Shown piece by piece: positions 46,602 to 58,224 of a stretch of 64,000 nt of DNA. The number at the start of each line of letters is the position of its first letter. Positions within the stretch are counted from its first letter, which is position 1. Source of the DNA: Durusdinium trenchii. Lineage: Eukaryota > Sar > Dinophyceae > Suessiales > Symbiodiniaceae. Where the stretch lies: assembly GCA_963970005.1 (NCBI GenBank), contig CAXAMN010022917.1:2025858-2089857 (forward strand), in the 5' to 3' direction. Both the position numbers and the translations under genes were made by a program. A model generated the notes under the pieces. It was not told the DNA's origin, ran no database searches, and saw only the letters and a program-made list of their open reading frames with translations.

Positions 46602-47978
46602 ATGACGGAGGCGCCGCGAGCTCCAGCAAAGAGCAAAGCAACTGCCAAGCCCAAGGCCAAAGCCAAGGCCATGTCCCGCGCCATCAGAATACTATGGCCC
46701 TAATATATGGCTATGTTGAAGCACAGGGCATTTTTTCTTGCCTTGGACCATTGGTTTTGGCACCTCCTCATTTTGAGATGGCCACGTTGAAGCGTGCACA
46801 ACAATGCAGACGTACATGTGACCAGGGCGGCTGCCCAGCCTACGCCCACCAAAGTTGTAGCAGGAATTGCGGGAGTACAAACGTATATATCTTGAACGCG
46901 ATATCTATGGTGTACTTCTGTGTTGCGTCAGCGAAACGTTGTTTACAACATGCTCTTTCTCACACAGGTTCATATATATATATATATAATGTGTGTGTGT
47001 TTTAAAATAAGTGACTTGACATGGCTTGACTTGACTCGGCAGGTTCCAAGCGGTCCTGCAAGTTGCGTGCAATGTAAAACCAATCCGAGTGATAGTTGCA
47101 ACATTTTGAATAGCGCTTATGGTGGAGGCCCTGCATGACATGACAGATTTCTTTTTGACTACTTCAACCATATTTTCTATTTTGAGTTCATTAGTAGTAC
47201 AAGGTTTCCAAGGGCAGAGAACATGCGCACGCCATGGAGCTCAATGCCGTCGATTTGCAGAAGGTGGAGTAGCTGTTGACCTGGCGAAAGGGAATGCGAG
47301 GAATTGGCACCTCAATATGTGGAGTGGTGGAACCAGAACAACAAGCACCGAGCAATCTTTGACGATCTATGTCACGAATATTCCTGACAATGTCACAGTC
47401 GCAGATGTGTCGGCTCTCTTCTCCAAGGACCATGTGCATCCTGCGTCACGAAGGTCGGAGAGGTCAAGGAAAAAGAAGAACACACCCAACCTGAGGACAT
47501 TTTTTTGATTGGACGGAGTCTGCCTTCCACCAACCATTGGTTGAAATAATGGTCCACACAATTTCTGGATCCCAGTAGGTGGCTGTTTCCAGACAATGGC
47601 CGTTTCCAGACAATTTCTATTGGCAAATAGTTTTCCCAACTAGAGACCTTGTATAGAAGCGAACAGCATAGTGCAGCTATACATCGTTGAAGAACAACCA
47701 GGATCGTCACGCCAAAGAAACAAAACAGAAAAACAAAACAATAACACAATTGAAGCATGGAAAAGGTGAGGGTCGCCGGCCTTTTGATGGGTGGTGCAAG
47801 TCTCCATGGTATGTCTCACCGTTCTTTGGGGGAGGGACCGGTGTTCTGAATTGTGAGTGTTTGAGGTGATTTGTTGAAAGAGGTCTGGACTACAATTGGA
47901 CACCTGGAGAGTCTACGATTTTATATAATAGTCTATAATAAACCCCAAAACGCACACACACATAAGTATCATAAAATG

Positions 47979-48011
<33 letters not shown>

Positions 48012-50062
48012 TGATGCTTACTGGAGTAGAGGTGGCGCACTGCCGCCAATTAACCAAACTAGTTATTTGAGGCGAGTGGGAGGGTTGTGGTGGTGGTGGT
48101 GGTGGTGGTGGTGGTGGTGGTGTATGGTAGGGCATGGCAGGGCACAGAAAGAAGCTCTGATTTCTTAGTGTCTTAGTGGATGCAATGACACAATATGATA
48201 CAATCAAGTCTTACATGAAGGACTTGATACACTCACTGCAGATAATTTGCGGCACGGTTTCTTCCATGGTCCCTCATATGGCCGCCCCGCCTGGTGCCCT
48301 GGAGGATGAAGGTTTCTGTGGACTCCGAGCAGTCGGAGGGTCCAAGCGGATTGTCTTCGTGGACTTCGGAGCCTCGGCGGGACACTGCTCGTGCTGGGAC
48401 CCTGCCAACTAACATGATTCAAGCAGATTGTGGTTGAATAGGTGCACCTTGGTCTGGCAAGAATGGATATATACATGTTGTTTGCGCTGGTGAAATCCTC
48501 CCGCTCACATTTGTTGTGTGACACTTCGAGCAGGGGCTGCTAATCAGCTTCAAGTGGCACGAGAAGCCCGCAGAGTCGGTCGTTTTTGATCGTTTTTGCA
48601 TAGTTAGTGGGCTTGAGGTGCCGTGCAGTCCTCTCGCTCGCATGTCAATTTGGCGAATCATCAACCCAACAAGCTACGTTCATTTTTTACTGTATATTGA
48701 AAACACAGGGGGAGAGAGAGAGAGAGAGAGAGAGATATATATACACATACAGTATACACAAATCCTTTTTCAAGATGTAGGCCTCCCTACGTAATGTTTC
48801 GGCTGCGAGGGATGGTGTGAGACCACAATGAGCCATTGACGTAAGGAACTGAAATGCAAGCGACCAAAGCTATGCGAAAACATCAAGGGCATTGCTTCCT
48901 TTCAGCTACTGAAGGCCTTGTCGCGGGCAGCCGTTTGTGAGTTTCGTGATTTCTCCCACGCTGGCCTAAAGGCATTTTCAAATGGAGCCGCCTTTTGCTT
49001 CTAGCGGCCAGTGCACCTCCGCACTCCTACAGTCATTCGATGTATCATGTGCATATGGGCCTGTGAAGGCTTCACACAGGCCGGCAGCATGTGCCAGACT
49101 TTGATGCTAACTGTGCGGGCATCCTTGTCCAGACACAACAGAAAGAGTATTGTCCCATATTGTACCATTTTTAAAGTAGGACTGTAGAAAGAGAGATGGT
49201 TGTCCGTCTCCACAGTGTTCAACTATGAACATCCAAATTGCTGATGGATCAATACAAGACATTACAAGACACTACATATCAATACATATCACTGACTATA
49301 TATATACATGATTCTGACCAAAGTCTTTGGCCAGAGAGTCAGGGGCTGTCGATAAACCTCTTCTTTCTCCAGGACTGATGATCGACTTTGATCATGACAA
49401 ACGCTCAAAGCGGAGTCGTGCGATAGAGTGTCTTGTTTGCACGAGGCACCACAGTGCAACCATTTGATGCGAACACTTGGATAAGGAGTAGATAAGATAG
49501 GTATATAGATAAGATAACAATCTTATACTATAAGATATACGATATAGTTTGATGCTAACCCGTATTGAGTATTGCTGCCCATTTGAGGAAGCCCTGGAGT
49601 ACGGCCTCTTTTGACCGTGGAAGGAACAAGCGGCATGAGAAGCCGATGAAGAGGAAACGCTCTCGCGAACGAGAAGCGGAGATGTTTCAACGGGAGCGGG
49701 CCAGAAGCCAAACCTCAACTTCTGGAGGCTCGAAGAAGAATCCAGTCTGAGTCTGTCAGGTCTGTCAGGTGTCTTTTTTGTTTGGAACCTGGCAGCCTTA
49801 CAGAGCATCACACACAAAACTGTTCTGAACCTTCGGGGGGGTAACTGCCACTGGGCTGAATTGACTGAATTACTCTGCAGGTACTGAGCTGGAAGCCCTA
49901 CGCAAGGACTTGAAGACCCCAAAGCCACCTTCGTATCTCAAGACACGGCCCTTTGGTTCGGCCAAGCCCGAACCAACGGAGGCGTCCCAGCAGTGCGCTG
50001 GCTTGGTAGCATACAGCTCTAGTGAAAGTGAGGAGAGCCGGGCAGAATCAGAAAGACTGTAA
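46602..50062 (+). CDS. RRM-domain protein with RS-like tail
   Basis: ATG 46602 starts a short Ala/Lys-rich exon (TEAPRAPAKSKATAKPKAK). Near 47,215-47,365 are coding pieces AHAMELNAVDLQK and ELAPQYVEWWNQNNKHR. The latter passes into the first half of an RNA-recognition motif, TIYVTNIPDNVTVADVSALF, after an apparent one-base shift in a T-run at 47358-47360. Exon 48305 on supplies the second half, EGFCGLRAV...KRIVFVDFG, the RNP1 strand, resembling the C-terminal RRM of U1A/U2B''. Exon near 49,580-49,727 is Arg/Ser/Glu-rich (KRKRSREREAEMFQRERA). The last exon, from 49881, reads TELEALRKDLKTPKPPSYL and ends YSSSESEE..., with the stop at 50060-50062. Probable RNA-processing factor. Intermediate exons are missing from the model and the order of the first two pieces is uncertain. 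Confidence 0.55.
47978..48011 (+). repeat. (TA)n(TG)n microsatellite
   Basis: TATATA run passing into TGTGTG, intronic to the RRM gene. Confidence 0.95.
48085..48121 (+). repeat. (GGT)n microsatellite
   Basis: About 12 GGT units, intronic. The minus-strand poly-Pro frame is an artefact of it. Confidence 0.95.
48711..48743 (+). repeat. (GA)n(TA)n microsatellite
   Basis: GAGAGA run passing into TATATA, intronic to the RRM gene. Confidence 0.95.
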
Positions 50063-50514
50063 GGGGATGGTCGGATGGGCTCCAAGGGCAGCAACGAGTG
50101 GCTAGAGTTGTATGGCTTGCTGGAATGCTTGCTTTGGCCTTGGGTCATTGCCGGCCGTTTTGTCATTCAGCAGGGAGGCTGTTGAGATTGCGTTTGGGTG
50201 ACACACCGAATGGCGCAGGATGAGCGGTGAACTCCTTCATTCTCTCCTTCTTGGTGTGAATCTCCTTGCGCCTCACCTCATCCGGACATTTCAATGAACT
50301 TCGGGATTGTTGGGCATCCTGAGCTGGTATTGGGTAAAGCTCCTTCAAACAGCATCCCGCATCGTGAGACCGGGCCAATGGTGCACGGTCAATGAGTGAA
50401 GGGCTTTGCTGCAGACACCACAGGTGCATAACTCAGCTACTCAGTTGCTTCACCTGGCCTCCTTCGCTCACCTGAACGGCAAAACCGTCGCTTGTTTTTA
50501 GCATTTTTAGCCCG

Positions 50515-50592
50515 CCCTTGCTTAATTAAGTAGGAGCCTACCTAATTAAGGGCAAGGGAGTAAGCTACCAGCTACTAAAGCTTCTAGTAACC
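50515..50592. repeat. Hairpin CCTTGCTTAATTAAGTAGG with CTAGTAG relic
   Basis: Arms CCTTGCTTAATTAAGTAGG and CCTACCTAATTAAGGGCAAGG are nearly complementary and separated by only a few bases, followed by AGCTACTAAAGCTTCTAGTAA. It lies between the RRM and isoaspartate methyltransferase genes. Confidence 0.7.
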
Positions 50593-50768
50593 GGACGCAG
50601 GATAGCTCGCGCTCGCACTAATGATTTGGTTTCTAGATGTTTCCAGATTTGGGTATATTTGGGGGAAACTTAACTTGCCTCTCATACTCTTATCACCCTT
50701 GCAGCAAAGCCTTGATCACATGACACGCGTGACCGACCCCAGCGGCTCAAACAGATCCGGAGGGCGCC

Positions 50769-53700
50769 ATGGCCTGGCGGTGCTCGGCCTCGGGCAACGC
50801 CGACCTCGTGCGGAACCTCCGCAAGGTCCCGGGAGATGGGAAACAAGGAGAGGAGAGAGTGCCGGGGTATGTATGTTTACTGTATATATATATATTGTAT
50901 ATATATATATATGTGTGTGTGTGTGTGCCAGGGTCGGGTTTGTACTTGCAAATAAATATATGTATACCGTATACTCATATCCACGTGCGTGGTGCCAAAC
51001 TAGGAACGGAGACAATGGTGTCCATGCTCACAACGGCTGCCTCAGACTAGGTACGCACTGAAGACTTGTCCTAAAATGCTGATAACATTTGGCTGGTGAT
51101 GCTGTGGGTGAAACCAATGGTTGACGGTTGACCCCTCTAAAATGAAAAGAATTAACTACCAAAGGTTTCTCACAGCCGTTGGTGGGGTGAGGCCGGGGTC
51201 ATCCACTCAGACCATGTGGAGCAAGCGATGCTCACAGTGGATCGCAGCAACTATGCGCCGCGCAACCCGTATACAGACGCACCGCAGCCGATTGGTCACC
51301 AGGTGGGCTTAGCATCGCTCGGCTTCGACTTGAAAGGGTCAAATGATGAGCAGCAGGAGAACGGCCCCGCATAGTTGGGCAACCGAAAACGGTTCACCTG
51401 CCGTCGTGCTTGGGCCCGAACTCTGATGGAATTCTCGATTCAACTCTGGTAGGCCACCATCAGCGCACCCCACATGCATGCTCATGCACTTGAGCTGCTC
51501 TCGAAGCACCTTCAGCCAGGACGGGTGGTGTGATACAGTTTGCTGACTGCAGGTGTAATGTGGAGACAAGAATTCCTTGTGCACATGTTCGCAACAAAGC
51601 TACCAAAGCATTTTCTGAGCATGCTGGGATATCACTTCAGTTCTACAAAAGATTCTCCTTGTGCGCAGGCATGCGAGCCTTAGATGTCGGATGCGGAAGT
51701 GGATACTTGGCCGCGGTGATGGCACGGATGGTTGGAGTTGAAGGCAAAGTGGTGGCAATGGATTATTTGTCGCCCTTGGTGGCTTTATCCCTGGAAAACC
51801 TGCGGAAGACTGACGCTGATCTCATAGACAGCACCTTGGCAAACGAGTCCGCGACGACATACTGCGTACGGAGCATGATTGGAAGATTGAAGTCGAAGGT
51901 GTGCGCATATCTCATGTGCACGCTGCCTGGAGACATGTTCGAGTTCTCCTGGGATCCCATATGAGTCGTAAAGTCGCCACACGACCAGCAAATGAGTTGG
52001 GACAGGGCCATTCTGCAGCCCTCCGAGCTCATTTCTGCATCTCCAACATCACCTGTACCAGGCTGCACCTTAGATTCCTTTCAAACGCCAACAGCACAGA
52101 AGCAACTCCATCCGCTATCATTGGCTCCTCAATTTGTGTAGTACACTCCACACTGCGTGGTATCAACCGAACAAGAACTACACAAAGGCCAAGTCAAAGG
52201 CTTCGCTTGGACCTGTGCAGCCCAACACCGAGGCGGGACCCTTCAAGTAGAACAGGGCGATGGCTGGAAGGGCTTTGAGAAGGCTGGGGAGTTGAGGGCT
52301 CACACCAGAGCAGGATTGCTAGGAAAACGATACAGTCTTAGAGTCATAGATACCTGTTTCCAGGCCTCGCCCTACGATTCCATCCATGTGGGGGCAGCTG
52401 CTGAGCACTTGGACTTCAAAAGGTTGTGGAATGCTGGGTGGTCGCCATTTCTCACATCATAGGCTAGTTGGAATTTGGCAAGTGGTGGGGTTCTGTCCCT
52501 TGACAGGCTTGTCTTCCCACTCTCCCTCCCCACCCTCCCACACGCCTGCAGTTACCTTTCCAATTCGTTATCAAAATCTGGGGAGAAGAAGCCCCTTGAA
52601 ATCTTCTGGAGCATGTTGCTGCAATCATCGTAAGACCCATCACGACATGACCCACGCCATAGGTAACAGTTGGCGGCAACCTGTATTCGCAAGAATTCCT
52701 CCACCTAGCAGTTTGCAATGGATTATATGATATATATATATATATATCTATCTATATATGTTTGTTTTTTACATTAAAGTAACTTATATAATACTAAATT
52801 CCCACCAGCAGCTATGAACTGATAATCATCCTCTCCCAGACTTGTACCAACGGATTTCAACCGCATGCGCAGGTTCTTGAGCTAGCTATGGATCACGAAC
52901 ACCTCACCTGTTTCACCATAATCACCTCCGATCTAAGATGTTGTTTCTTCCCTCAATCGGCTTGACGGTGTTTGTACATGGTTTCTGTGGGCTACCTGCC
53001 CCTCATCCCGCTCGGCAGATCTCATCCAATCTCGTCTCTATCTGACATCTCCTTGAATTTAAGTCAGCTCTCCGATTTTTCAGTGCTGAATGCTGCGTGT
53101 GATGGGTTTCGTTCATCTCACACCTCCAATGCGCGTTTGTGGGGTGGACTTGCCGACTTGACTTCAAAGTGCTTTGTGCGTTGCTTTTTGAAGCTCCTCA
53201 CAGTCAAATGGTAACGCTGGGTCTGCCGAATCGTCACCTGGCCTTTTAGGTCAGTGCCTGAAGCTTTGCTGGAGCAACTGAAGCCAGGAGGTCGTATGGT
53301 CATCCCGGCATCTGGGCTTGAGAAAGTGTAGGAACATGGGGAAACACAGGGAATTATGAGTGGAAATATGTATATCGACCACCCTTCAAGAATGGCAGCC
53401 ACAGACATCCCTTGCCGCTAGAAGGTCACAAATCAAGAAGGATTAGGAGGAGGTTTGACCTTGAATGGTCCATGAGAATGGCAAGATTTGTGGAGTGAAA
53501 AGGAACGCGATGACATTCAAAGGAACCCTAAGACGTCAGAAGCCTGGAAGGAACTCACACAAGTTCGAGAATAACCTACAAGGACTCCAAAAGGAATGAA
53601 TGAATTGGATTCGGGAAACTGGGACCGGTTTGGTTGGGAAGTTCGCGGGCCTAAGCAGGGAGGACGTGCACACCTCGTCAGCATGATTTCTTGAAAAGTT

Positions 53701-54680
53701 GCCTGGTTTGCTACGGCGTCCGAGGCATATTTATCCATCCTGGCTTTAAACTGATATTTTTGTATCTTGTGGTTTTGTTGCCGTGAACTGATCATGACAA
53801 TGATACTTACTGGTTCTACTGAAATTCTACTTGCCCAAAGAGTTTGAGACATGAAGAGAGCACCAACCCACCAACATGGCATGTCTATTGATCCTTGGAC
53901 CCCCCAACTTTGTCCAATCTTCATCCCCATCAAGTTGTCCAGCACACGCGGACCAGAAAACTGTGGCCTAGCGGAGTCAGGTTGGCACCACTTCCCAGCA
54001 GTTCTGCACCATCGACTCTTGGCGAAATTTCACGGGGACCCAAACCACCGAACCCCGAGACTCAGGCGATACGGTACGAACAGGCGAACCCCCGTGGTTG
54101 TTCTGCGTGGTTCGACCATCGAATGGCAAGCCGCGCTCTCGTGTCCGGAAGATGAGCTGAAGTTTGGAGTTCACACCTTCCCGGTTGGGCCACATCGAGC
54201 TGCACTGCGGTGTCAACTCATTTGGCTCCTGGATGTTGGTGTTTAATTCCGTAAACCATTCGACGTTGTCCTGGGCAAGCCAAGCAGCAGTTCCTGTAGT
54301 TGGGCGCCAGGGCCAGGGTGAGAATTCCATTTGGACTTCAGATGTTTGCCCTTGGCTCATCTTGGGCCGGCAACTGGCTTATTTCCGCAACCTAGGATCG
54401 GCTGCCAAATGGCAACTTTGAGCAGAAGAGTCTCATGGGGGCAGCTTGTTTGCCAGCAGAGCCAAGGGCCAGGAATGTGTCTGAAAAAGTGAAGCAGTGG
54501 AGTATATTCATCTCCAATTCAGGCTAGGAGGCCAGGAAGGCTTTCTTGATTGATTCAGAGTCATTATGTTTTTGTGGCTGGGACTTCGACGTTTTTCACT
54601 CCCAATCATTCGACAGTGAACAAACTTCGGCCGATGCTCAGGTGATGTATGTGCCCTTGGTGCACCCAGCTAGCCCATGA
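50769..54680 (+). CDS. PCMT1: Protein-L-isoaspartate O-methyltransferase
   Basis: The enzyme methylates isoaspartyl residues in aged proteins, using S-adenosylmethionine, so that they can be repaired. Exons: 50769-50825 (MAWRCSASGNADLVRNLRK), 51192-51302 (HVEQAMLTVDRSNYAPRNPY), 51453-51519 (ATISAPHMHAHALELLSKHL), 51669-51830 (MRALDVGCGSGYLAAVMARM, the SAM motif), 52233-52288 (QGDGWKGFEKAG), 52364-52422 (YDSIHVGAAAE), 53250-53325 (VPEALLEQLKPGGRMVIP), 54642-54680 (VMYVPLVHPASP, stop). All joins keep phase and collinearity with the animal and plant enzyme. Donors are GT except GA at 51520 and 52289 and GC at 51831; every acceptor is AG followed by G. About 20 residues expected between the last two exons were not found, so one exon in 53.33-54.64 kb is missing from the model. 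Intact as far as seen; expected length about 228 residues. Confidence 0.92.
50881..50927 (+). repeat. (TA)n(TG)n microsatellite in PCMT1 intron 1
   Basis: TATATA run passing into GTGTGT. Confidence 0.95.
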
Positions 54681-55900
54681 AGGAGGCCACGACTTAGCAG
54701 CGCGTATGTCGTACGCAGCCACAACTTAGCAGCTAGCAGCTAGCATCATTTCGATTGTTTGAATGGTTTGGGGAGGTCCTTCTTGAAGCTTGACCGTGCA
54801 CAAGGCTCTAAAGCTTGGAGCTCATAAGTCTTCTATAGCCACCTCCCGAGCAAAAAGCCCAGGCGTTCTCCAGTTGTCCTATGCTCACTCCTTGAGGGGC
54901 TTGCGCCGCTGCTGTGACAGCTGAAATTGGACCGTCTCTTTTCTCTTTGCGAGGACTCTGTTTCTTAGCAGCCCTGCTTTCTTAGCAACACTCCTTCAGA
55001 TACGATGGAACCCTTCAGCCGATAGAACGACCAGCTAGATACACCGCCATACCTCAACAGCTGCGTTTGAAGGACATCCAGGCCTGTAGGAGACTGGCAG
55101 GCACAGTCACCATCAGCAGATGATGGACACAGAAGCCTCTCTTGACGGGCCTCACATTCCGTGACTTTGGGGTTGGCAGAGAAAATCCGCTGCTGTGCCC
55201 TCGAGCATGGAGGCCATGGTACTTCTCAAGCCTGGCCCTAGGATGCCCCAGGAGCCATTTCAGTGATTTGATTTTCAGGTTCAGCGAGCAAGTGCCTAGT
55301 GGGGTTTGTGAATGTTTGTGATACAGTACCAATGGTGGGCCATTGAGAAGCGACAGTTGATTTTTTTGAAGCAGGTGAGGGGGTTGTAGCTATCAGCTGG
55401 CCTTGGCAGACCAATACTGGGTCGTCACAGGCAGGATCTGCTAGAAGCCAGCTTGAAGTTGTCTCGAATGTACGCTTTCGAAGCGGCAGTGCGATGTCGG
55501 GCTGGTGACTCTGTGGAGGAATCACTGGTTGGCAATGGTTGGCAGTGGCTTACATGCTGGTGTTTGGCTTACATGCTGGTGTTTTTGATCATATTGCATG
55601 TTAATCTCCACACATATAGCCTGTTATAACATTTTATGAACATATGCATATAAATATAAATGTACATAAATACTTAATTAGTTCAGAATCATCGATCAGA
55701 AGGTGACGTGAAAGACTTACCCAGCTACTTTAGCCCATGACCATGTGCGGATGCTTCTGATCACAAGGATCCGAATCAGGTGGGACGCTTTGCCTCGGGG
55801 CAAGCTTGGAGAACAGGGAACTCAGTGACGAGGCGTTTGCAAAAAGACATCGACAGCGAGGCGGTGGTTTTCACGCTATTTGTGCGAAGAAAACTAATTA
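54681..55900. other. No gene assigned
   Basis: Minus-strand frames at 55054-55332 and 55238-55525 are open and could hold an exon, but no motif supports them. Confidence 0.3.
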
Positions 55901-56040
55901 ACCTACTAACTTCTTGTTACTAGTAGTGATGCCAGGAGCGCCTCTAGTAGCGTCCTTGCTCCCAACAGCGAGGCCCTTTGTTACTATTTGTTACTAGTCG
56001 CTATTTGCTCCTAGTAGTAAGGCCAGGAGCTACTAGTAGG
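55901..56040 (+). repeat. CTAGTAG dispersed repeat cluster
   Basis: Copies of TTACTAGTAG, CCTCTAGTAGCG, CTCCTAGTAG and AGCTACTAGTAGG with GCCAGGAGC linkers, 140 bp long, immediately before an open frame at 56058. Confidence 0.85.
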
Positions 56041-56057
56041 CGCAGATTCATTGGGCG

Positions 56058-56342
56058 GTGATTGGCGCCTATCTTCGCGTTGCGCAGAATGACCCCAGCC
56101 ATGCGCAATTAGCTGCTCTAAGGATGCGGGGAAAGGGTGGGTTTATGCCATGCTATTGTGTACCGGCTGCTGTGCCATTTGATGCAGCAACTTCCTTCAA
56201 GCTATGTGGATTTCTGGTAGCATTTAAGCCACCCAACACTGAAGGCTCTTTGTCCCAGGCAGCTGGGCTCAAGGTCCTGTGGCAAGATGTGGCAAGAACA
56301 CTTGTATGGATCCTGCAAGTCAACTTTCGATCTTGTTTCTAG
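56058..56342 (+). CDS. Unrecognised 94-aa open frame
   Basis: The frame MIGAYLRVAQNDPSHAQ... continues for 94 residues and starts 18 bp after a CTAGTAG cluster. No domain is recognised. It could be an exon of a gene that also includes the pieces at 57.1 and 57.3 kb. Confidence 0.25.
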   Translation: MIGAYLRVAQNDPSHAQLAALRMRGKGGFMPCYCVPAAVPFDAATSFKLCGFLVAFKPPNTEGSLSQAAGLKVLWQDVARTLVWILQVNFRSCF

Positions 56343-57068
56343 GTCGACATTGATGTGAACATATCCATAGGAGCGGTTAGAGCGTTAGACTCATGGAATT
56401 CAAGACTATATAATCTATATATAGTATAAAATATCGCGTTGATAGCTGCAACAGCAAATTCGTGTTTGCTTTGTTTTTGAGCTTTCTGTACTCATGTGGG
56501 CCTCAGCGCCGCGGCGCAGATGGACTGTGAGGGCTCATGTGTCAGTGAGAAGAACGTTTACTCACGTATGAAAGGCTGCTGAGATGGCTGAGGCTGAGAC
56601 GTAACCGCACCAGCTATTCTCGAAGGGGACGGACTCTTGGAAGTGAACGGGCATCGTCGTCCGCGGGAGATCTTGCAGCTCATCCACATGCCCCGTGCCT
56701 TCGACTGCTTTGGACATCCCCTAGGCCCTAGACGCTGAGCAGCGAGGATGACAGTTGCGTGTTGCGCGCACGTTTCAACCAGATTGGTTGCATCGTCCAA
56801 TTCGCTTCTTTTGCGCCAACGCAATCAGGGAAAATTCGATTGCAGCTGTTTGCAGTTTGCATTTTGTTTGAATGATTCCAGTTGATCTCTTGTCGGCAAT
56901 GCACCCCCTACGGCCCTACAAGGAAGCCCTCTCAAGAGGAAGATATAAACCCAAGGTGCTGTCCTTTGCCATATGCCATGCATCCGTCAGGTTCAAGAGG
57001 ATCTTTTGGGTGCCCTAGCTGTGGGGCCTCAGAGTGTGGGTCAAGAGTGCTCTTCTGTTTTCAAGCTG

Positions 57069-57402
57069 TTAGGGTAAGGGAAACAGACAGGGTCCATAGT
57101 AATCAGCTGTTTGCTTGGTGTTACTGTACCCTTTACTTTAGATGGGACAGGATTGACAAATCTTTTGAGGTACCCCAAAGCCAAACACATTATGATTGTC
57201 AACAGGTGAGCTGCTGATGCTGGAGCTCATCAAGTGAAACGGTTTTGATCCATATTGATCCATCTAACACAGAGATGGTTGATCAAACTGTCCTTTCACT
57301 CCCCAGCCGAGCAAAGCCCTTCGCAGTGGAGGGAGCGTTCTTGCGTTCGCAGGCGGAAGAGGATGCGCGTGCTGCCGAAATGTTGGCACGGCCACGGGCT
57401 CA
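57069..57402 (+). CDS. Two exon-like pieces of an unrecognised gene
   Basis: The first piece ends at 57205 (FRWDRIDKSFEVPQSQTHYD) with a perfect CAG-GTGAGC donor. The second begins near 57307 (AKPFAVEGAFLRSQAEEDAR) with helical, charged composition. The frame of the first piece is open back to 56882, with a Cys-rich part. Function unknown. Confidence 0.35.
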
Positions 57403-57823
57403 GTGCCGTCCAAGAGGCCAACTCAACTCACAATGCATCGTAACGGGCTGTCCCTTTGCCATGTATACCTATGTCCACAGAGAAAATCGCGTGTTCTTAG
57501 CTTTTTTTGTCAGGAAGGTGTTTGTTTTAAAATTTGGGGACCCCTTTTCCCTTCTACCATGGTGATGCCGATGCCTCGCCCTCCTTTTGAGACAAATTCA
57601 TTTGTATCTCAGAAGAATTAAGGCACTTGTATGCTGTGGGCATTCTATTTCTGGGCAGAGCTGAGGCTAGCTCCTCCGATGCATGGATATACTCCCAGGA
57701 CGGAGCCAAGCACCAATAGCGAGCGCGAGCGCGGCGAGCCACCCTAGGTTCTACAGGACACAAAGAGTCGTGGTGCCATGATGTGCTACTGTTTTGGCAG
57801 CTTTTGACTTCTACTGCCCGAGT

Positions 57824-57876
57824 CCTGCGGCTCCTACGGCTCCTGCGGCTCCTGCGGCTCCTGCGGCTCCTGCGCT
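57824..57876 (+). repeat. 9-bp minisatellite (CTGCGGCTC)
   Basis: About six tandem copies of a 9-bp unit. Depending on frame it would encode Pro-Ala or Leu-Leu-Arg repeats; a Pro-Ala-rich exon is possible but unsupported. Confidence 0.9.
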
Positions 57877-58224
57877 TGCTCCAGTGCAGCCAGCATGGTC
57901 CTTTGCGGCACCATGAGTCTCGAGTGCTTCTCCGTTGCCGTGAGTGATGTTGGGATCCAACAGGTGGCCCGTAAAGGAGCTTCCAAGCACAAGCCAAGAT
58001 ACTGAGATGCAGTAAGATGCAATAAGTTTAAAATAGGGGGTCATACCTTATATATATATAGAAACTGTACATTGCATGGTGAATCTCGCCATTCGGATTT
58101 GCCTGTGCTCTTGTTTCATCTCTTTTCTATACACAGCTGTTGGGCTCAATGCTGTGCTAGCGTCTCGCTGGTCCTTCTCCACTCCACTCACTTCACATGT
58201 CAGTTCTTCCTCGCGACCAGCAGT

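Noticed and set aside
47119..47508. Reading the whole 129-aa frame as one protein
   Set aside because: Only the TIYVTNIPDN part fits an RRM; sequence before and after fits other frames better.
57811..58044. Minus-strand Gly-Ala and Gln-Glu-Pro ORFs
   Set aside because: Created by the 9-bp minisatellite.
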